The notes under the pieces were generated by a model. That model worked only from the letters and a program-made list of their open reading frames with translations, was not told where the DNA came from and did not search any database. Source: Taeniopygia guttata (taxonomy: Eukaryota; Chordata; Aves; Passeriformes; Estrildidae). From it: a DNA stretch of 64,000 bases. Both the position numbers and the translations under genes were made by a program. Shown piece by piece: positions 1 to 13,024 of this stretch. Every line of letters starts with the position of its first letter. Positions within the stretch are counted from its first letter, which is position 1. The DNA is taken from contig NC_133024.1 in assembly GCF_048771995.1 (NCBI RefSeq), forward strand, positions 44,802,001-44,866,000, read 5' to 3'.

Positions 1-699
1 ATGCTCTAAAAAGTTACTGATGAATGTAGTACTGAATGAATACTGAGTGGTATTGGGATAAAGAAGGGTAATTGTACCTGCCTTTATTCTATTCCACTAA
101 AATAACTTTCCAATTGAAAAAGATACAATTTCATGTAAACTAGAGTTTAACTGTATTAGAAAGAACGAAGCTGATTTTTCACTTTCCTGTGGGTTTGCTA
201 CATAGTCATGAAATCTCCTCTATTTTGATCAGCTGCTTTTCAGTACATTTAAGATGTACAGAGAGGTGCACGAGAATTTTTAACTTCAGATACTGCTTGG
301 AGCATGAATCTTTTTGCAGTGGAACTTCTTATGCCTCTCTGTAGCAGGATGCTCACCCTTTAACCCAACTGCGGCTTTTAAATGCCTATCAGACTAAGCA
401 GCACCTGATTAAGAAATTACAAATACAGAATTTTGGTATAAGGATATGATAAACAGAACAATTAAAGCACAAAGTACTGAGAGGAAAAACAGTTCATCCC
501 ATTTTGTTGCTATTATTCTATAAACCTTTCCTTGCTATTTTTCTTTGTATCTTGTCACCATAAATGTATCCATATGCTCAGTATTTATATACTGAGTTGT
601 ATAATTGCTACATAACTTTTTTTTTTTTCCCAGGTGGATCCAGAATTCATATTATGAGGCTTTACTGTACATGAGTGGTCCAGTAATGGTTCACATGAG
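1..699. other. AT-rich non-coding DNA
   Basis: No gene, RNA gene or recognisable repeat is visible. The short open frame at 605-811 begins just after a T-run and continues into CR1-like sequence, so it is not supported as coding. Confidence 0.6.
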
Positions 700-1005
700 C
701 AGTGTGTTCAGTTCTCTTAAACACCCTGAGGCTCTCTTTTCTAGGCTAAACCATTTAATCTCTCTCAGACCCTACCCAAAGGAGAAAAGCTATATCACTT
801 CATTGGTTTAGTCACCCTTTGTTGAACTTTCTCCAGTGTATCCATGCCACTCTAGTACTGAGGAGTCCATAACATGACACAGATGTGGTCTCACCAGTGC
901 TGAATAGAAGGGAGTGTTCATCTCCCTTCGTCTACTACTAACACTTAGGCTAACACAGCCCAGGACACCATTATCTTTCCCCTTGTTGAATTTCATGAGG
1001 TTTGT
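700..1005 (-). repeat. Degraded CR1 LINE fragment
   Basis: Read on the minus strand, this resembles the end of CR1 ORF2 (reverse-transcriptase C-terminal part). The + strand keeps the typical reversed CR1 phrases around 'actgaggagtccat', 'gtggtctcaccagtgctga' and 'cagcccaggacaccatta'. The 62-codon minus frame at 808-996 is a relic of that ORF. There are several indels and no intact reading frame. The edges are approximate. Confidence 0.8.
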
Positions 1006-4000
1006 ACTAGAATATGTCTCCAGACGTGTGATTAAAAATAAAAATAAATATTAAATCTCAGACATACTAACTCAAAATTTCATCTTTATGTCATCAATAA
1101 TATAATTGTCATATGTTCAGTAAGGTGGATGAGAAGTTTTTGATGCCTTAACAGAATGGTTTGCCCAAATCACACATCTCAGGATGAACAGCATAAAGAT
1201 GAGCATATTCTAATAGTGGCTTTACAAGATAACTAGGAAAGGGCATTCAGGGGAATTCTTTAGACAAAGTTTCCTGAATTTCAAATAGGTTCCTGAATTC
1301 CCTTTCTGTGGAGTGGTAGAACTTCCACAGATTAGGAAAATGAGGGACTATGGGCTAGATTTCTGTTTTATGGTTAGACCACTCTCCAAAATTATAAAAC
1401 TGAAAGTTAATAATGCAGGAAATGATCCTGGCTATCCTATGATACCATGTTCTAGCCTATATCAGGATGTGGATTGCTACCAGAACTCAGAAGATATGGA
1501 TTTCTATAATTTTTATGTGGAGCATGATCCTAGAGATGCACATGGAGTGCTCCAAGATCTGACACTTTGTTCCAAGTCTCCAAGATCTTAGTTGAGAAAT
1601 GTGCCATTCCATGAACCGAATCAGATTCCTGTCACAATTCAGTTCTTCACAGAAAGAAAGAAACATTACTTTAGACTCCTAAAGATATAGCTCAAAAAAA
1701 AAAAAAAAAAAAAAGTTAAAAAAAAAAAAGTGAGATGTTTATAGAGATTAGACATTTTGTGGGTTGAGATGTCAGCTGAGTTTTAAATCCCACATCTAAT
1801 TTCTACCAATATTATTCATAAGGCACTAAACTGTTTTCTGGCACGTGGCCTTCATTACCCAAGCAAATCCATTGTCCTCCTTTAGACTATACTGGAACTA
1901 TTTTTAAAATAAATCATTACTCATAGTCTCTATCTACACTGGTGACTGTATCACTGTATCATTCATGTATATTTAGCTCAGGACTAGCTATCTCCAGAGT
2001 TGATTGGTGGTATCTACTCTACAGGTCAAGTAACCCTAGGCAGCTGGGGTCACACGTAGCTCTTGAGAATTGAAATATTTCTCTTCCTGTTAAAAGTGCC
2101 TAACATACTGTGCAGATTATGCTGTAGGACAGATATTTTTATGTTTTTCTTGATTTAGGATGTATTAGGTAATATAACAATGACTTAATGCCTGAAAGAG
2201 TTTAAGTGCATTCATTAATATAGAAAGGACTATGTCTGGTGCTGTTTCACCTGTGCTGGATTTGGAGAGGAGGACTGAAATAATCTTCTAAAACCATGCA
2301 AGAATATGTTTTGGGGGAATATGTTGATTCATATGCACAAAGATCCTAGGAAAAAATTAATATTTACACAGTGTAGATGTGTAGAGATGGAAACAAAATG
2401 GTAATGTGAGCAGCCATAATTAGTAGCCTGATTAGAAGGAGAATGTTACAGAAGGAAATGTCTGTTGAAAAATACTGACAAAAAAATTCCCTGCCAGCCT
2501 GAGAGCCTGAAAACTAGGCCTTGGCAGCAGAAATACCCTTGAAAAATGCAGCTGGCATCTTTGAAATACAGCTGTGTACATAGAAAGAGGAGGCATCCTG
2601 AGATATCATGAGTAAGTGCAAAACCTAAGAAACTGTAATGGCAACTTAAAATTTTAAAAGTGGAAACAGTCTGGGAAAATGAAACTGGTCTGAAAAACAA
2701 AAAACTTCATCACATATTGCCTCTTATATGTAAAAAATAGAGATTGGCAAGATCTATTGGCTGTTCAAAATGCTGATGATTGATGTGTTCATGTTTCCAG
2801 GAAATAAAAAGTACTTAACTTTCCTTTCCTAGACAAGCTGAATTCTCCAAAATAAATTTCTATGTGATCTTGGACCCAGGCTGGGGATGACTGGATGACT
2901 TCAGATTCTGTGCTGTAGGTTATCTTTGAAGAGAGACTCAGTCTATTACTCCATTGGTCCCACTTCTGGTTTGTCCTCTGTGTCTGAGATGGTTTGGTTC
3001 CTTTCTTGTATCAATGTTCTCCTTTTTGGGTTTGTTTCACTCCCTCTGAAATCTGTCTAATTCACTTGACGTGGTATTCTATTCTAACTACTCTATTCTA
3101 ACTACCCACTATTATATTGTTGAAAAGTTTGTTTTGCTAATTATAAGTTTCTGGTAGCTGGTAATAGAAAACAACTGTGTTGCTGTTTCACAATTGGTTG
3201 CTGTTGTTATATGATCGATTGCTACCATACTATTGATTTTTACTATATTATTGATTGCTGATAGTAATCTTTAATAGTTTGGTATATATACACACATATA
3301 TATATTCACTTTATTAATCATAGCTTTACTTGCTAGTGGTGATTTTGTGGTAGTATACCTGCTAGTGGTGATATGGGGGAAGTAAATATATGTGGTGATC
3401 TGCAATAAAGAGATTTTTAGAGGATTGTACCCTTGTGTATTATGGAATCTTAAGAACCCACAGTCACGATTTTTATACACCCACAGAGTAGGTTATTTTT
3501 TTGCCTGTGACAAATAGTGAGATAAGCTACTTGACAGATTTACCCATTTTAAATATGTCAGAGTGCAGTACACTTTCACTGGGTCCTCTGAGATTGTGGA
3601 GGTTGTAGTATTTAATCCTAGTTTTACTTATTCTAAATATATCTGATGTTAAAAAGGATTTCTGATTTATCAGATTGATTCAAAAAAAACTGTGTAACGT
3701 CACCAAATATAAGTCACAGTTAGCAAAACACAGCAAATGCAGGGCACCGTTCAATCACAAGATCATTGTGATTCCCAGTCCCAGTGTCTATGATACGCTC
3801 ACTATCACCATCCTGGGTGTCATCAGTCAGCAGGAAGTACTACATGGTTGAAGCCAGCTCAAGCCTTTTGCTCTCTTAGAAATTTTTTTACCAGTTGCTT
3901 TGTTTTTCTACACTGTGTTAGGATGAGCCACATATTCACTCCCCTTCTTGTGGGTTTCGCTGACTCAGGAAAATACTTACAGTTTTAAGGAACACAGGGA

Positions 4001-4689
4001 GAAACATTTACACCACTGATAATCCAACTCAGATGTTGGTAGTGGTTTATCTGAAACAAAGGCCACCTTCTGGCCCCTTTTGTCTTGAGATTCGGTCAGT
4101 TTCTTTGCATTACTCCCTAATCTTCTTGGACTCATTAACTTGACCCATTTCTACTGAGATTTCTTTCTTTGTAGGAATTTGTTAATCAGTCACAAAGTGA
4201 CATATAAGGTCTCTCAATAGGATAAAAAATTAAAAATGTAGGGAGGCTATTAGACTTTCATTAGTAATAAAATATGAGTTTGTCTACTCTACTAATGTTG
4301 TTTCCTAAATGGAAAATTTTCTGCAGTAAAATAAAGATTTATCTTACTTTAGATGATTATGAATCATGAGACTTTCTGTAAAAACAGGGTGTTTTTGTCA
4401 CTAGGCTTTAGCACTAGATGATGAATTGATTTGGGATGATAGTGAGTGTACAATTATGTTAATTGTACTGAGTAATCCCTGTCTTATGGTAACCTCTAAA
4501 TATTTTATATCAGCCTATTATGTCATTATACTACAGTTTATATTTAGTATGCTCTAGTGAATGGCAAGTTATTTATTGGAGCAACTTTACAAGTTTTCTA
4601 GTTTTCTCATGACACCAACAACCTCTGCTTTAGCTGTGGACAAATGTGCATCTGCCATTCTGTTGGGATAAGTCATTTGCCTTCCCCCA
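1006..4689. other. AT-rich non-coding DNA with poly(A) tract
   Basis: There are no supported genes. A long A-run lies at 1694-1729 and a short TA/CA dinucleotide stretch at about 3281-3306. A 92-codon open frame at 1313-1591 has no recognisable domain and no obvious splice or promoter context. Confidence 0.6.
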
Positions 4690-4960
4690 TCCTCTCTGGC
4701 AAGAGAGAGACAAAGACTATGGGTTGAGATAAAAATTTACTGAATTTACTGAAAGCAAAATGCAATGAAAGAAACAAGAAACATGCAATAACAGCAGCAA
4801 TATTAATTTTAAAAGTATACAAAAAAAAAAAAAGAGAAGGTGCTTCACACAGAAAAGATGTTCACACCTTCAGCTTAACTCTGTGTGGTGACTGGAGAAA
4901 AGACAGGATGGTGAATGCTCCTCAGAGTGTTCTACCTGTCCCCAAGCTTGAGACAATGGA
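4690..4960 (-). repeat. Probable old avian LTR fragment
   Basis: The phrase 'gggttgagataaaaatttactg', an A-rich block with runs of 'aataacagcagcaat', and 'gtgcttcacacag' resemble a common bird LTR type read in reverse. The similarity is recalled, not searched. Neither LTR end nor a target duplication is visible. Confidence 0.4.
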
Positions 4961-7900
4961 AAACGATGATGGATAAACCCCTGAAAGCTAGATCATCTAC
5001 CTTATGTATTAAACAAATTTCTCAGTTCAAATTAGTGCAATTCTGATAATTTCTAAATTATATATAATTTCAGAATTCTAAATTTATTTTTATTTATCCT
5101 GTATCTGATGGTGTTTGAATGCATGAAACTATAGATCCAGAATATATAATCAAGTGACTGTTATCTTTTTTTATCTTTTTTTTTTTGAGTTATCAGGAAA
5201 TTGTTCTTAGCTGTTCATAATTATTCATTGCACACAAATACACCAAAAAATCCCCAAAAATTTTGGGTAAGCTTACACATCTCTTTAATGTTAAGCTTGC
5301 ATTTCACTTTTTGCAAAGATGGGAAACTGAACCTAAATATGCCAAATCATAACAACACTAGCAGTGTATATCAACACAATTTACACAGATCATGAATCAT
5401 TTTCTCAAAGAGAATGATCCATAGTAATAAATATACGGTGGGTAGGAGTGAAAGGGGAGGCTGCTGTTCTTCAGGTAGTCTGCTAAATCTAAAATTATTT
5501 TCCTTTAGTCAGTAAGATCCATAATAAATATAGACTTTTTAAGGTGACTTATCAAAAATCATTATGAGGTAAGAAATGTAACCATAGTGAATGTTACAGG
5601 AAATTACCTTCATTGTCATATAGAAAAAAGTTATTTCAATGTGTGCAAAACTATTGTCATTTAGACAATAGATGATTCAAAATTTCACCTGCCAACAAAT
5701 GCACTGCAGTTTAACTGAGTGTAAGTGCTACTAAAATCGATTATCCTGACCTTCAATAGAATGTCCATTTTTAGTCTTTACATTCTTCCTGCATTATTCC
5801 ACACGTGTACTCCTTTCTGGAATGCAACTCTGAATATGTATCTTAGGAAATGTTGCTGCCTACCCACAGTTTTGCTGAAAGATTAGTCCAAAGTAACTTT
5901 GTTAGTGTCTCAGTAGCTGTAGATCCTGCTGGATGAGTCATTTGTACTGCTCTTTTTCATCTCCTTAGGTTTCCTTCTGAGCACCTTCTCTCTAAGGATG
6001 AGTTTCATCATTGATTTACATAAACTTGTTCTGCTCTAAACAGATAAACATGGGAGTGCTTCTTTTCTATTGTCCTATCCTAAGATGACTGATAATGAAT
6101 CACATGTTAATTGTGCTCTCATTTTCTTTAGATGGGAAAGGAAGCTAAAACATGGACAAAAAGTCCTTCTAAGTTTTAACCTCACCAAAGTCTACCCTGG
6201 AGAAGAAAATTACAAAAATACATACAATTAATGACTGATGACTAAAATTCAAAATTATTTGTAGCAAAAAAAAAAAAAAAAAAAGTGTTTATTGCTTCAT
6301 ATTAAACTTGTCTATGAAAACTTATTGGACTAGAAATAATATATAGATATCACCAGAACTGATTTATTCATTTTTTTAATGCCCCTGAACCTGTGTACCA
6401 AGCAAAGCATAGCAATGACACTCCAGAAGGAGTGAAATCTTTCACTGCTTCCACGTGCAACTTGTCAATTCCACATCCTGGGGTTGAAAGGGAAAACTAG
6501 GCTACAGCAAAACAGGAACAATATATTAAACTTCTACTGCTCATTGTACTTGTTGTGAAGGAGCATTTCCAGTACATATCTGAATACAGATGACTTGCAT
6601 TTCTGGCCCAATGCATCCTGTGAAGCATAAAAACTGTGTGTAGAATCTAAAAGTATAGGATACAAGTGTTACGCATGTTGAACTCATTGTTCATTAATAA
6701 AGTGCGAAGGTAAGTTTGCAGTGAGCAAAGGGGTTTCCAGCAAGGAAAAATGTACCAAAAAAATCAAATCTCCAAGCTGAAATTCAAAAAAAAAGCAAAC
6801 AAGCAGTCAAGCAACACAGATTCTAGAACAAGCATATAAATAAGGATGACTTCAGTTATCATCCCATTCTTCTTCTGAAGGTGTGCACTATTATGGAGAA
6901 ACAAAACATTCCCCAGGGGCTATTGGTGTTCTTTCTCTTCCTTATGTACTGCTGGTAAGTACATTGATATATATTTTAAATGTTAATACTGTTTTTAGAA
7001 GTCCTAAGTCCCAAAATATGGGAATAAGAATGATATACTGTGACACTCTTAGTTGCACATTCTCAGCAGATTCTTACTGACCCTATGTAAATTCATTCTT
7101 TTTCTTTTCTTGTCTTACTGTCCTTTATTAATTCCTTGAAGCCCCACATAATTTCACTTAGAATTTCTTTTGACAGCTTGGTTTCTTTGATCTCCATTTT
7201 GTCAGCTTTTAATGACCAGCAGGTATGTCTTACCCATGCTCACTGCCTGAAAAATTGTTTTATTTGTAATTAGATCCCTGGACTCCATAGAGTTAGCATT
7301 TAATTTCATGTATGCTAGAGCAAATCAACAGCAAATTAAAAAAGCAAGCTGGAGGTAAAGCTGAGTAAAACAATACCAGAATCTTACTCCACTATGCATC
7401 AGTTTTGTATCTTTTTTTTTTTTTTTAAGTTAGAGACACACTTGAATTTTGTTCTATTCAATTATTGCATTTTTCTTGCTTGACAGTAAACCAAAGTAAA
7501 ACAAAATACACTATATGAAACCACAAGAAGAGCACAAATCTAAATTTCATACTATTATCATGCTGAAATATCCCCCTCATTTTGAACACTGAAATTAATA
7601 GTGTTTTCTGCATTTTATATAGACTTTAAATTAGACAGAAGCTGTCTCTGATCACAGAGTCTAGACTGAAGGATAAATTGAGAAATCGTACAGAAAGAGA
7701 AAGCATTCTTATTGCTTCAACACATAATAGCTTGAATATGACTAAAAGAAATGATGGACAGAAAGATGGCACCTCTGTATTCTGATCAGCTTTGAAGATA
7801 TGTCTATTTTGATTCAGAAAAAATAAAATATCTGTTAATATCTGTGCTACTTCCCAACTCATTAAAAAATCATTGCTACAAGGACTTCATATAAAAGAAA

Positions 7901-10900
7901 CATTTTTCCTCTGTTTCCATCAAACATGTCTGTCACAATGCATTTGCTGTCATGTTAAAAAAGTAGTATTTCTGGAAAGAAGTACTTGTGGGAATTACAC
8001 ATTACTCTTAACATGGTAGCTGGCTAGTATAGGGACTACCTGAGGACATTGCTTCCAGGCAGTTGTTTGAAATATTTAATGCCACATAAATCAGTTCTGG
8101 TATGGTTCTGCAAATGTTCATAGCATATTAATGTTGCAACTCTAAAATAAAAGTAAAAATAAAAACCTATTTTTCCTTACACCTGTGACATGACACTGAA
8201 GAAGATGACATTTATATAATTTATTTTAACATCTGAGAGTCTACAGTTTAGAATATAAAAATAATTGCTCACTAAGTAAAAATCACAAAAATTTCTTAAA
8301 ATGAGTAATACCTTGATCTTTTAATTTTACTCTCCTAAAGATATCTACATTCTTCAAAAGACAGTGAATAATATTAGCATTCCTTTCAAATCCTCTTGGA
8401 CCATGCCAAAATATGTGGAGCAATATTAATTTCTTACACAGAAATGGTGTTCATACCTTTCAAAGTGTACCCCTACACTTGATACAGTATACCAGATCTG
8501 GATATGCCAGGTTTACTCATGAAACTGGAAATAAATCTCAGAAGACCTTGTATAACATTTGTTATAAAATTATACTATATTCTGCATCAGAGTTTCTCCA
8601 GTCTGGTTGCCTGTTACAAAAACTGAGTAATTCTGGGCTTTAAATTGGCCCTTTCATTTCCATTATTTTCTCTTTTACTGTCACAGTATTTTAGAGAGAA
8701 ATGCTGTGGAGCACTGAAATTTGCTGAGTTCTTCAAAATAGCTGTAAGAAATATGCTGGTTCTTTATGCTGAAAAAGGAATATTTCCTTTTCCCACACAA
8801 TAGTGTTTTAGTCAAATTTTAAAACAAAAATTAGTATGGCCTGCTTGCACATAGGTCCAGATTAGACTTTGGGAGTAGATTTTTATATATGTCTCTTGTA
8901 CAAAAAGTTCAAGGGTTTTAGTCTTAGTCATCAAGGTCAGCACTCTATATCCATAATTCAAAGTCAGAGCAATATACTGTGGTCCATAGGCTGTGAGGAA
9001 ATAGAGTTTCTGCATGTCTTGATGTGGTACTTGTGTTTCTGGGAGAAAAAACATGGATTAATGGATTAGGCAACATTTTGATATTGAATAGCTACTGTTG
9101 AGGCATTTCTTACCAGTTTAAGTAATTTAATGCCATTTCAAAATCAGTAGAAATATTATATCTCATATTGATAAAGTAGCAAACTAACTTCATATACTAT
9201 ATTTAATTTGAAATGGAACAAGACTCATAAAATATTCTAGAAGTAAAAAAGATTTTTTTAGTGACCAGTTACCAAGTTCAAGATAAAATTTTTGTCATGA
9301 GACTTTATTCAGATCAAATTACTAACCTGAAACCCTATTATGTTGTGTTTTGAAAAGATAAGGGAAGTGTCTCCAGTTATTATGATGGCATCTGAAGTGT
9401 GTACTCTCAAGTCATTAATAAAACATGTGGTTTTGTTAGTTCCTCTGTATTTCACTTTCATAGAAAAAAAAATTGTTCATGTCTTACTTCTAATATAAAA
9501 GAAATATCTGCAAAGCATACATAGATCATGAATGTAATGTCTCAATTATGTAATTCATAAATTCAAAATAACAGATTATTGCATTATTCTCTACTGCTGC
9601 ACTGTTTTGTTCTCTCTTATAATTCCCAAAATGGGAAGAATGCATAAAGATTGCTTTCAAACAAAACTCCTTTAAGCATGTTTAATTTACATGGTTTCAA
9701 GGCCTGAGTTCATCACTTGCCTATGAAAATCATCCTTGAAATTGTCCATAGTGTTTTATAGAAAAAAAAAAAAAAAGTTTGCCAGGTTGCATCTTTAATG
9801 TTCCTATTTTTTCAAGGGAGAAACAAAAATAATTTCTATAATAACAATATTCTAATTCTAAGCAGGGCATAGAATAACTGAATGTGTTTACAAGAGACAT
9901 GGGATATTTCTCTTTGTGCCCAGATAATTAAAACATTGCTTATTTAATATCAAAAGTGGAGCAAGTTCGATGTTATTAATTTACGTTACAATTTTTTTAA
10001 TTCTGGGTGGGTTTTTTTTTGTATTTTTTAACTGATCATTAAATTATTACTTACTGGGGAGTTTATTAATAATAAAGAAGATAATCTTTTACTTGTAGGG
10101 TTCAATTTCCACTCAGCTCAGCAGGAATTAAAAGCTGCTCTAATCTAATTAATTTCAGTGGTTTACACATCAGAGATTTTCCGTTTGAGCTCCAGTGTTA
10201 CAAACTCACCACCACACTTTCCCTAATTGCTAGGCTCAAACAGCAAGAGGTTTAAAAACTCACTTAAATTGAACTCTCTACTATCTACCTCCTATATAAG
10301 GGTCAAGCCTGGCTAAGAAGGCACACATGGTGAGTAACTTTTGTTACAGACCTGTGAGCATGCAAAGAAATGAATTTTCTGAAGCTGTCAGGATGAAACC
10401 TCTCAGCCTCATTGGCTCTACGTCATACTTTGAAGTTAATACAATAGGTAGGTTGTAAGTAACTTAGCTGAGGAGAATTTTTCTAAGCATATTGAGAAAA
10501 ATAGTCATTTAAAACTCAGCATTTCTATGTCCATTCCCAGCATGGAGGATGGCAAAAGCCTTCATCCTCTGCACCCCTTGAAGCTCTTCTTGGAGTCTTT
10601 TTTTCTTCATGTACTTTTACCACACACAGACACTCTCAGACAACTTAAGAATTTTTGTATTGACACAGCAATTATTTATTGGCAGGTATATACACCAGGT
10701 AGCTAGGAATAGTGTGGTATTAAGCTGAGATGATATCAATATGCTCAGCACTCTGGATGAGACAGGTCTCTACTTGCCAGGCATGTCCCAGTTACTTGAG
10801 GTATGGTTGCTCCCCTAGAACAAGCTGGTCCTTGATGTGGTTTTGATATTTTATTTTTCCTAGGTTGTACACTCTCTGTGTCGGCAACACTGTTCTTTCA

Positions 10901-12888
10901 TCTTTGAAGCTGTTATTTATTTCTAATACTTTTCAGATTATTTTGAAAGACTGTTTATTATTTCATTATTTTTCTCACTGGTTATTGCTTTGGAGATGCA
11001 GTAAAAGTTGAATAGCAGGAAATAAGGAAAAACATATATAATCTTGGTGGGCTTTTTGAGAATAGGTGTTTTTTTCTGTTTTCCACACAAATTCTTTAAA
11101 ATTACCGTTACCTGAATCGGATGAGGGGGTTCTATTACTTCCCCTAAGTTTAACTAAATGCCTTTCTCTTTATTATCAATAATTCTCATTATGAGTTACC
11201 AAAGGGGCTGGGATTTTCATTTAAGCTGTAGGTTTAAGGGCTAATTTCTGGTTTTCGCTGTACATCAGAAAAGTGGAACAAGTACATTTCTTAAGGTAGT
11301 TACTCTAACTTTACAGTGAGTAAAATCTAGAACTATTCCCATGAAAAAGTCAGGTCTCATATAAAACAAACAGTACCATTATCTGTGCTTATGCAGTATA
11401 TATTTAATGATCATTCGCAATCATTTTGTTGAATCTAAGTTATTATCTTCACTATAAATAAAAGCTGCGGAAAATTGCTACTAGGTTATTAAGGTGCCAA
11501 GAGGCATTATCTCATGACATTGCTGTCATTCAACTCTAAGCAAGGATTCAAAGCCTGAAAAAAATATGACAGCCTTTTCAAAGCTTGCTGGATTCAGCCA
11601 CCTTTCTGTCAGAAAAAGAAGAAAATAAAAAATAATAGAAGATAAAAGAGCAAAAATATTCCCAAAGCTACCAATTTTTTATCAAGCAATTAAAATTTAT
11701 TTTAGTTCCACATTACTTCTAACTGAGAGGTCCTGTACATTTGACAGTCTGCCCTTGAAGGCTACAATTTTGACTGTAAACTTTGCTGTCTTGCATAATG
11801 TAATGATAACTTGCATGTACTCTCTTAGCCCGTGCTATGTTAATTTACTACTGGAGTTTAATTAGCCTTTTACCATCAAGTGATTAAGATGCACCCTGTC
11901 TTGTCCAAAAGTCAAGTCCTGCTTTTAGCACACTATCCGTCTATTTGCATTTTCATACCTGGTTTTTATACCTCTCTGTAAAACTGTCCTTTACAAAGTT
12001 AAAATTTCAAGACTATTCTGCTGCTCAGAAACAACAAAAAAACCGAACAAACAAAAAACCCCAAACAAACAAACAAAAAAAAAAACCACCCCCAAAAAAA
12101 CCCTAGAAAATAAGCCAGTTGTAAACCAGCACATTTTACAGAGTAGCTTAACAGCTACACTGAAAGAAAATGAAATTGTACATCTGACAATGCATAAAGG
12201 CAGACTGTGAGCTATGGGGCTGATGTAACTTTGCATTTTGCTTAAAGAGAGAAATGGAGACTATTTTCTCTTGACTTTCTCAAAAATCAGTTTATATCTG
12301 CATTAGTTCTACTTACATGACGAAAGTCCAATAGACTAAATATATTGATCATAGTGGTTTAAAGCACTCTTTTTATTATATGTTAGAGTGGCTGATCAGG
12401 CATAAAACCATTTATACCTCTCCAAATGAAATCTCAATATTTTTTTTCATTTTCAAGGCAGTAATTTAAATTTACTAGTTTTCTGTGTGAAGCCATGTCT
12501 ATGAATTTCATATCCCAGTGTAAGTCAGTTCTTCATAGTGAGTGAAACACTCCAGACCTTTAAGTGGAATGATCTTAAGTAATTCTTGTCTGATGTACCA
12601 TGTTTCTTGTTGTTTAAAGCTGCTGGCTTGATATAGTAACAATACATGTACATTAATAAGCAAACCCAACTTACATTACATCTTAAATGTTCTGCATGTT
12701 ACAAAACATACCTGCAGGAATCAGTGCTACCATGCTGCACAGTTACATCTTTGCGGTAAATGAGTAAAGCGTATATTTTATACTAAGAATGTGTGTATAT
12801 TTTTAGAACTAGAAATTGTTAAATTTGTTACAGGTTTTTATCCATTTGAAATGGTGTAGCTGTCAGAATTCTTGATGCTTTCCATTTT
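4961..12888. other. AT-rich non-coding DNA, no gene seen
   Basis: This is a long stretch with only short chance open frames (none above 81 codons). It contains homopolymer tracts (A-run about 6266-6284, T-run about 7411-7425, A/C-rich tract about 12033-12110). No RNA gene, CR1 tail or LTR end was recognised. The block at 11700-11900 is rich in TAAT-core motifs and could be a conserved non-coding element, but that cannot be judged from one sequence. Confidence 0.55.
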
Positions 12889-13024
12889 GAGATTAGCTAA
12901 GTTGGTTAGAGCATGATGCTGATAATTCCAATGTCACAAGGTTAGATTTATGAATATTCACTTAAGATTTGTACTTGATAATCATTATGGCTCCTTCCCA
13001 GCTCAGAGTATTCTGTGATCCTAA
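12889..13024 (+). mobile_element. tRNA-Ile-derived SINE with CR1-like tail (TguSINE1-like)
   Basis: The head at 12891-12935 closely follows the 5' half of a tRNA-Ile: an A-box-like 'tagctaagttgg', then 'ttagagcatgatgctgataa'. A decayed B box follows ('caaggttagattta'). The tail at about 12988-13022 ('ggctccttcccagctcagag', 'ttctgtgatcc') matches the CR1 LINE 3' end, which is what a CR1-mobilised SINE should carry. Such tRNA-Ile/CR1 SINEs are known from songbirds (TguSINE1). The tRNA part has lost canonical bases and cannot be a functional tRNA gene. Confidence 0.8.

Noticed and set aside
1313..1591. 92-codon open frame on the + strand
   Set aside because: No recognised domain, no convincing splice or promoter context. 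Open frames of this length are expected a few times by chance in 64 kb.
12891..12960. Possible tRNA-Ile gene
   Set aside because: The T-arm and acceptor do not pair, the A and B boxes are altered, and a CR1-type tail follows; it is a SINE.
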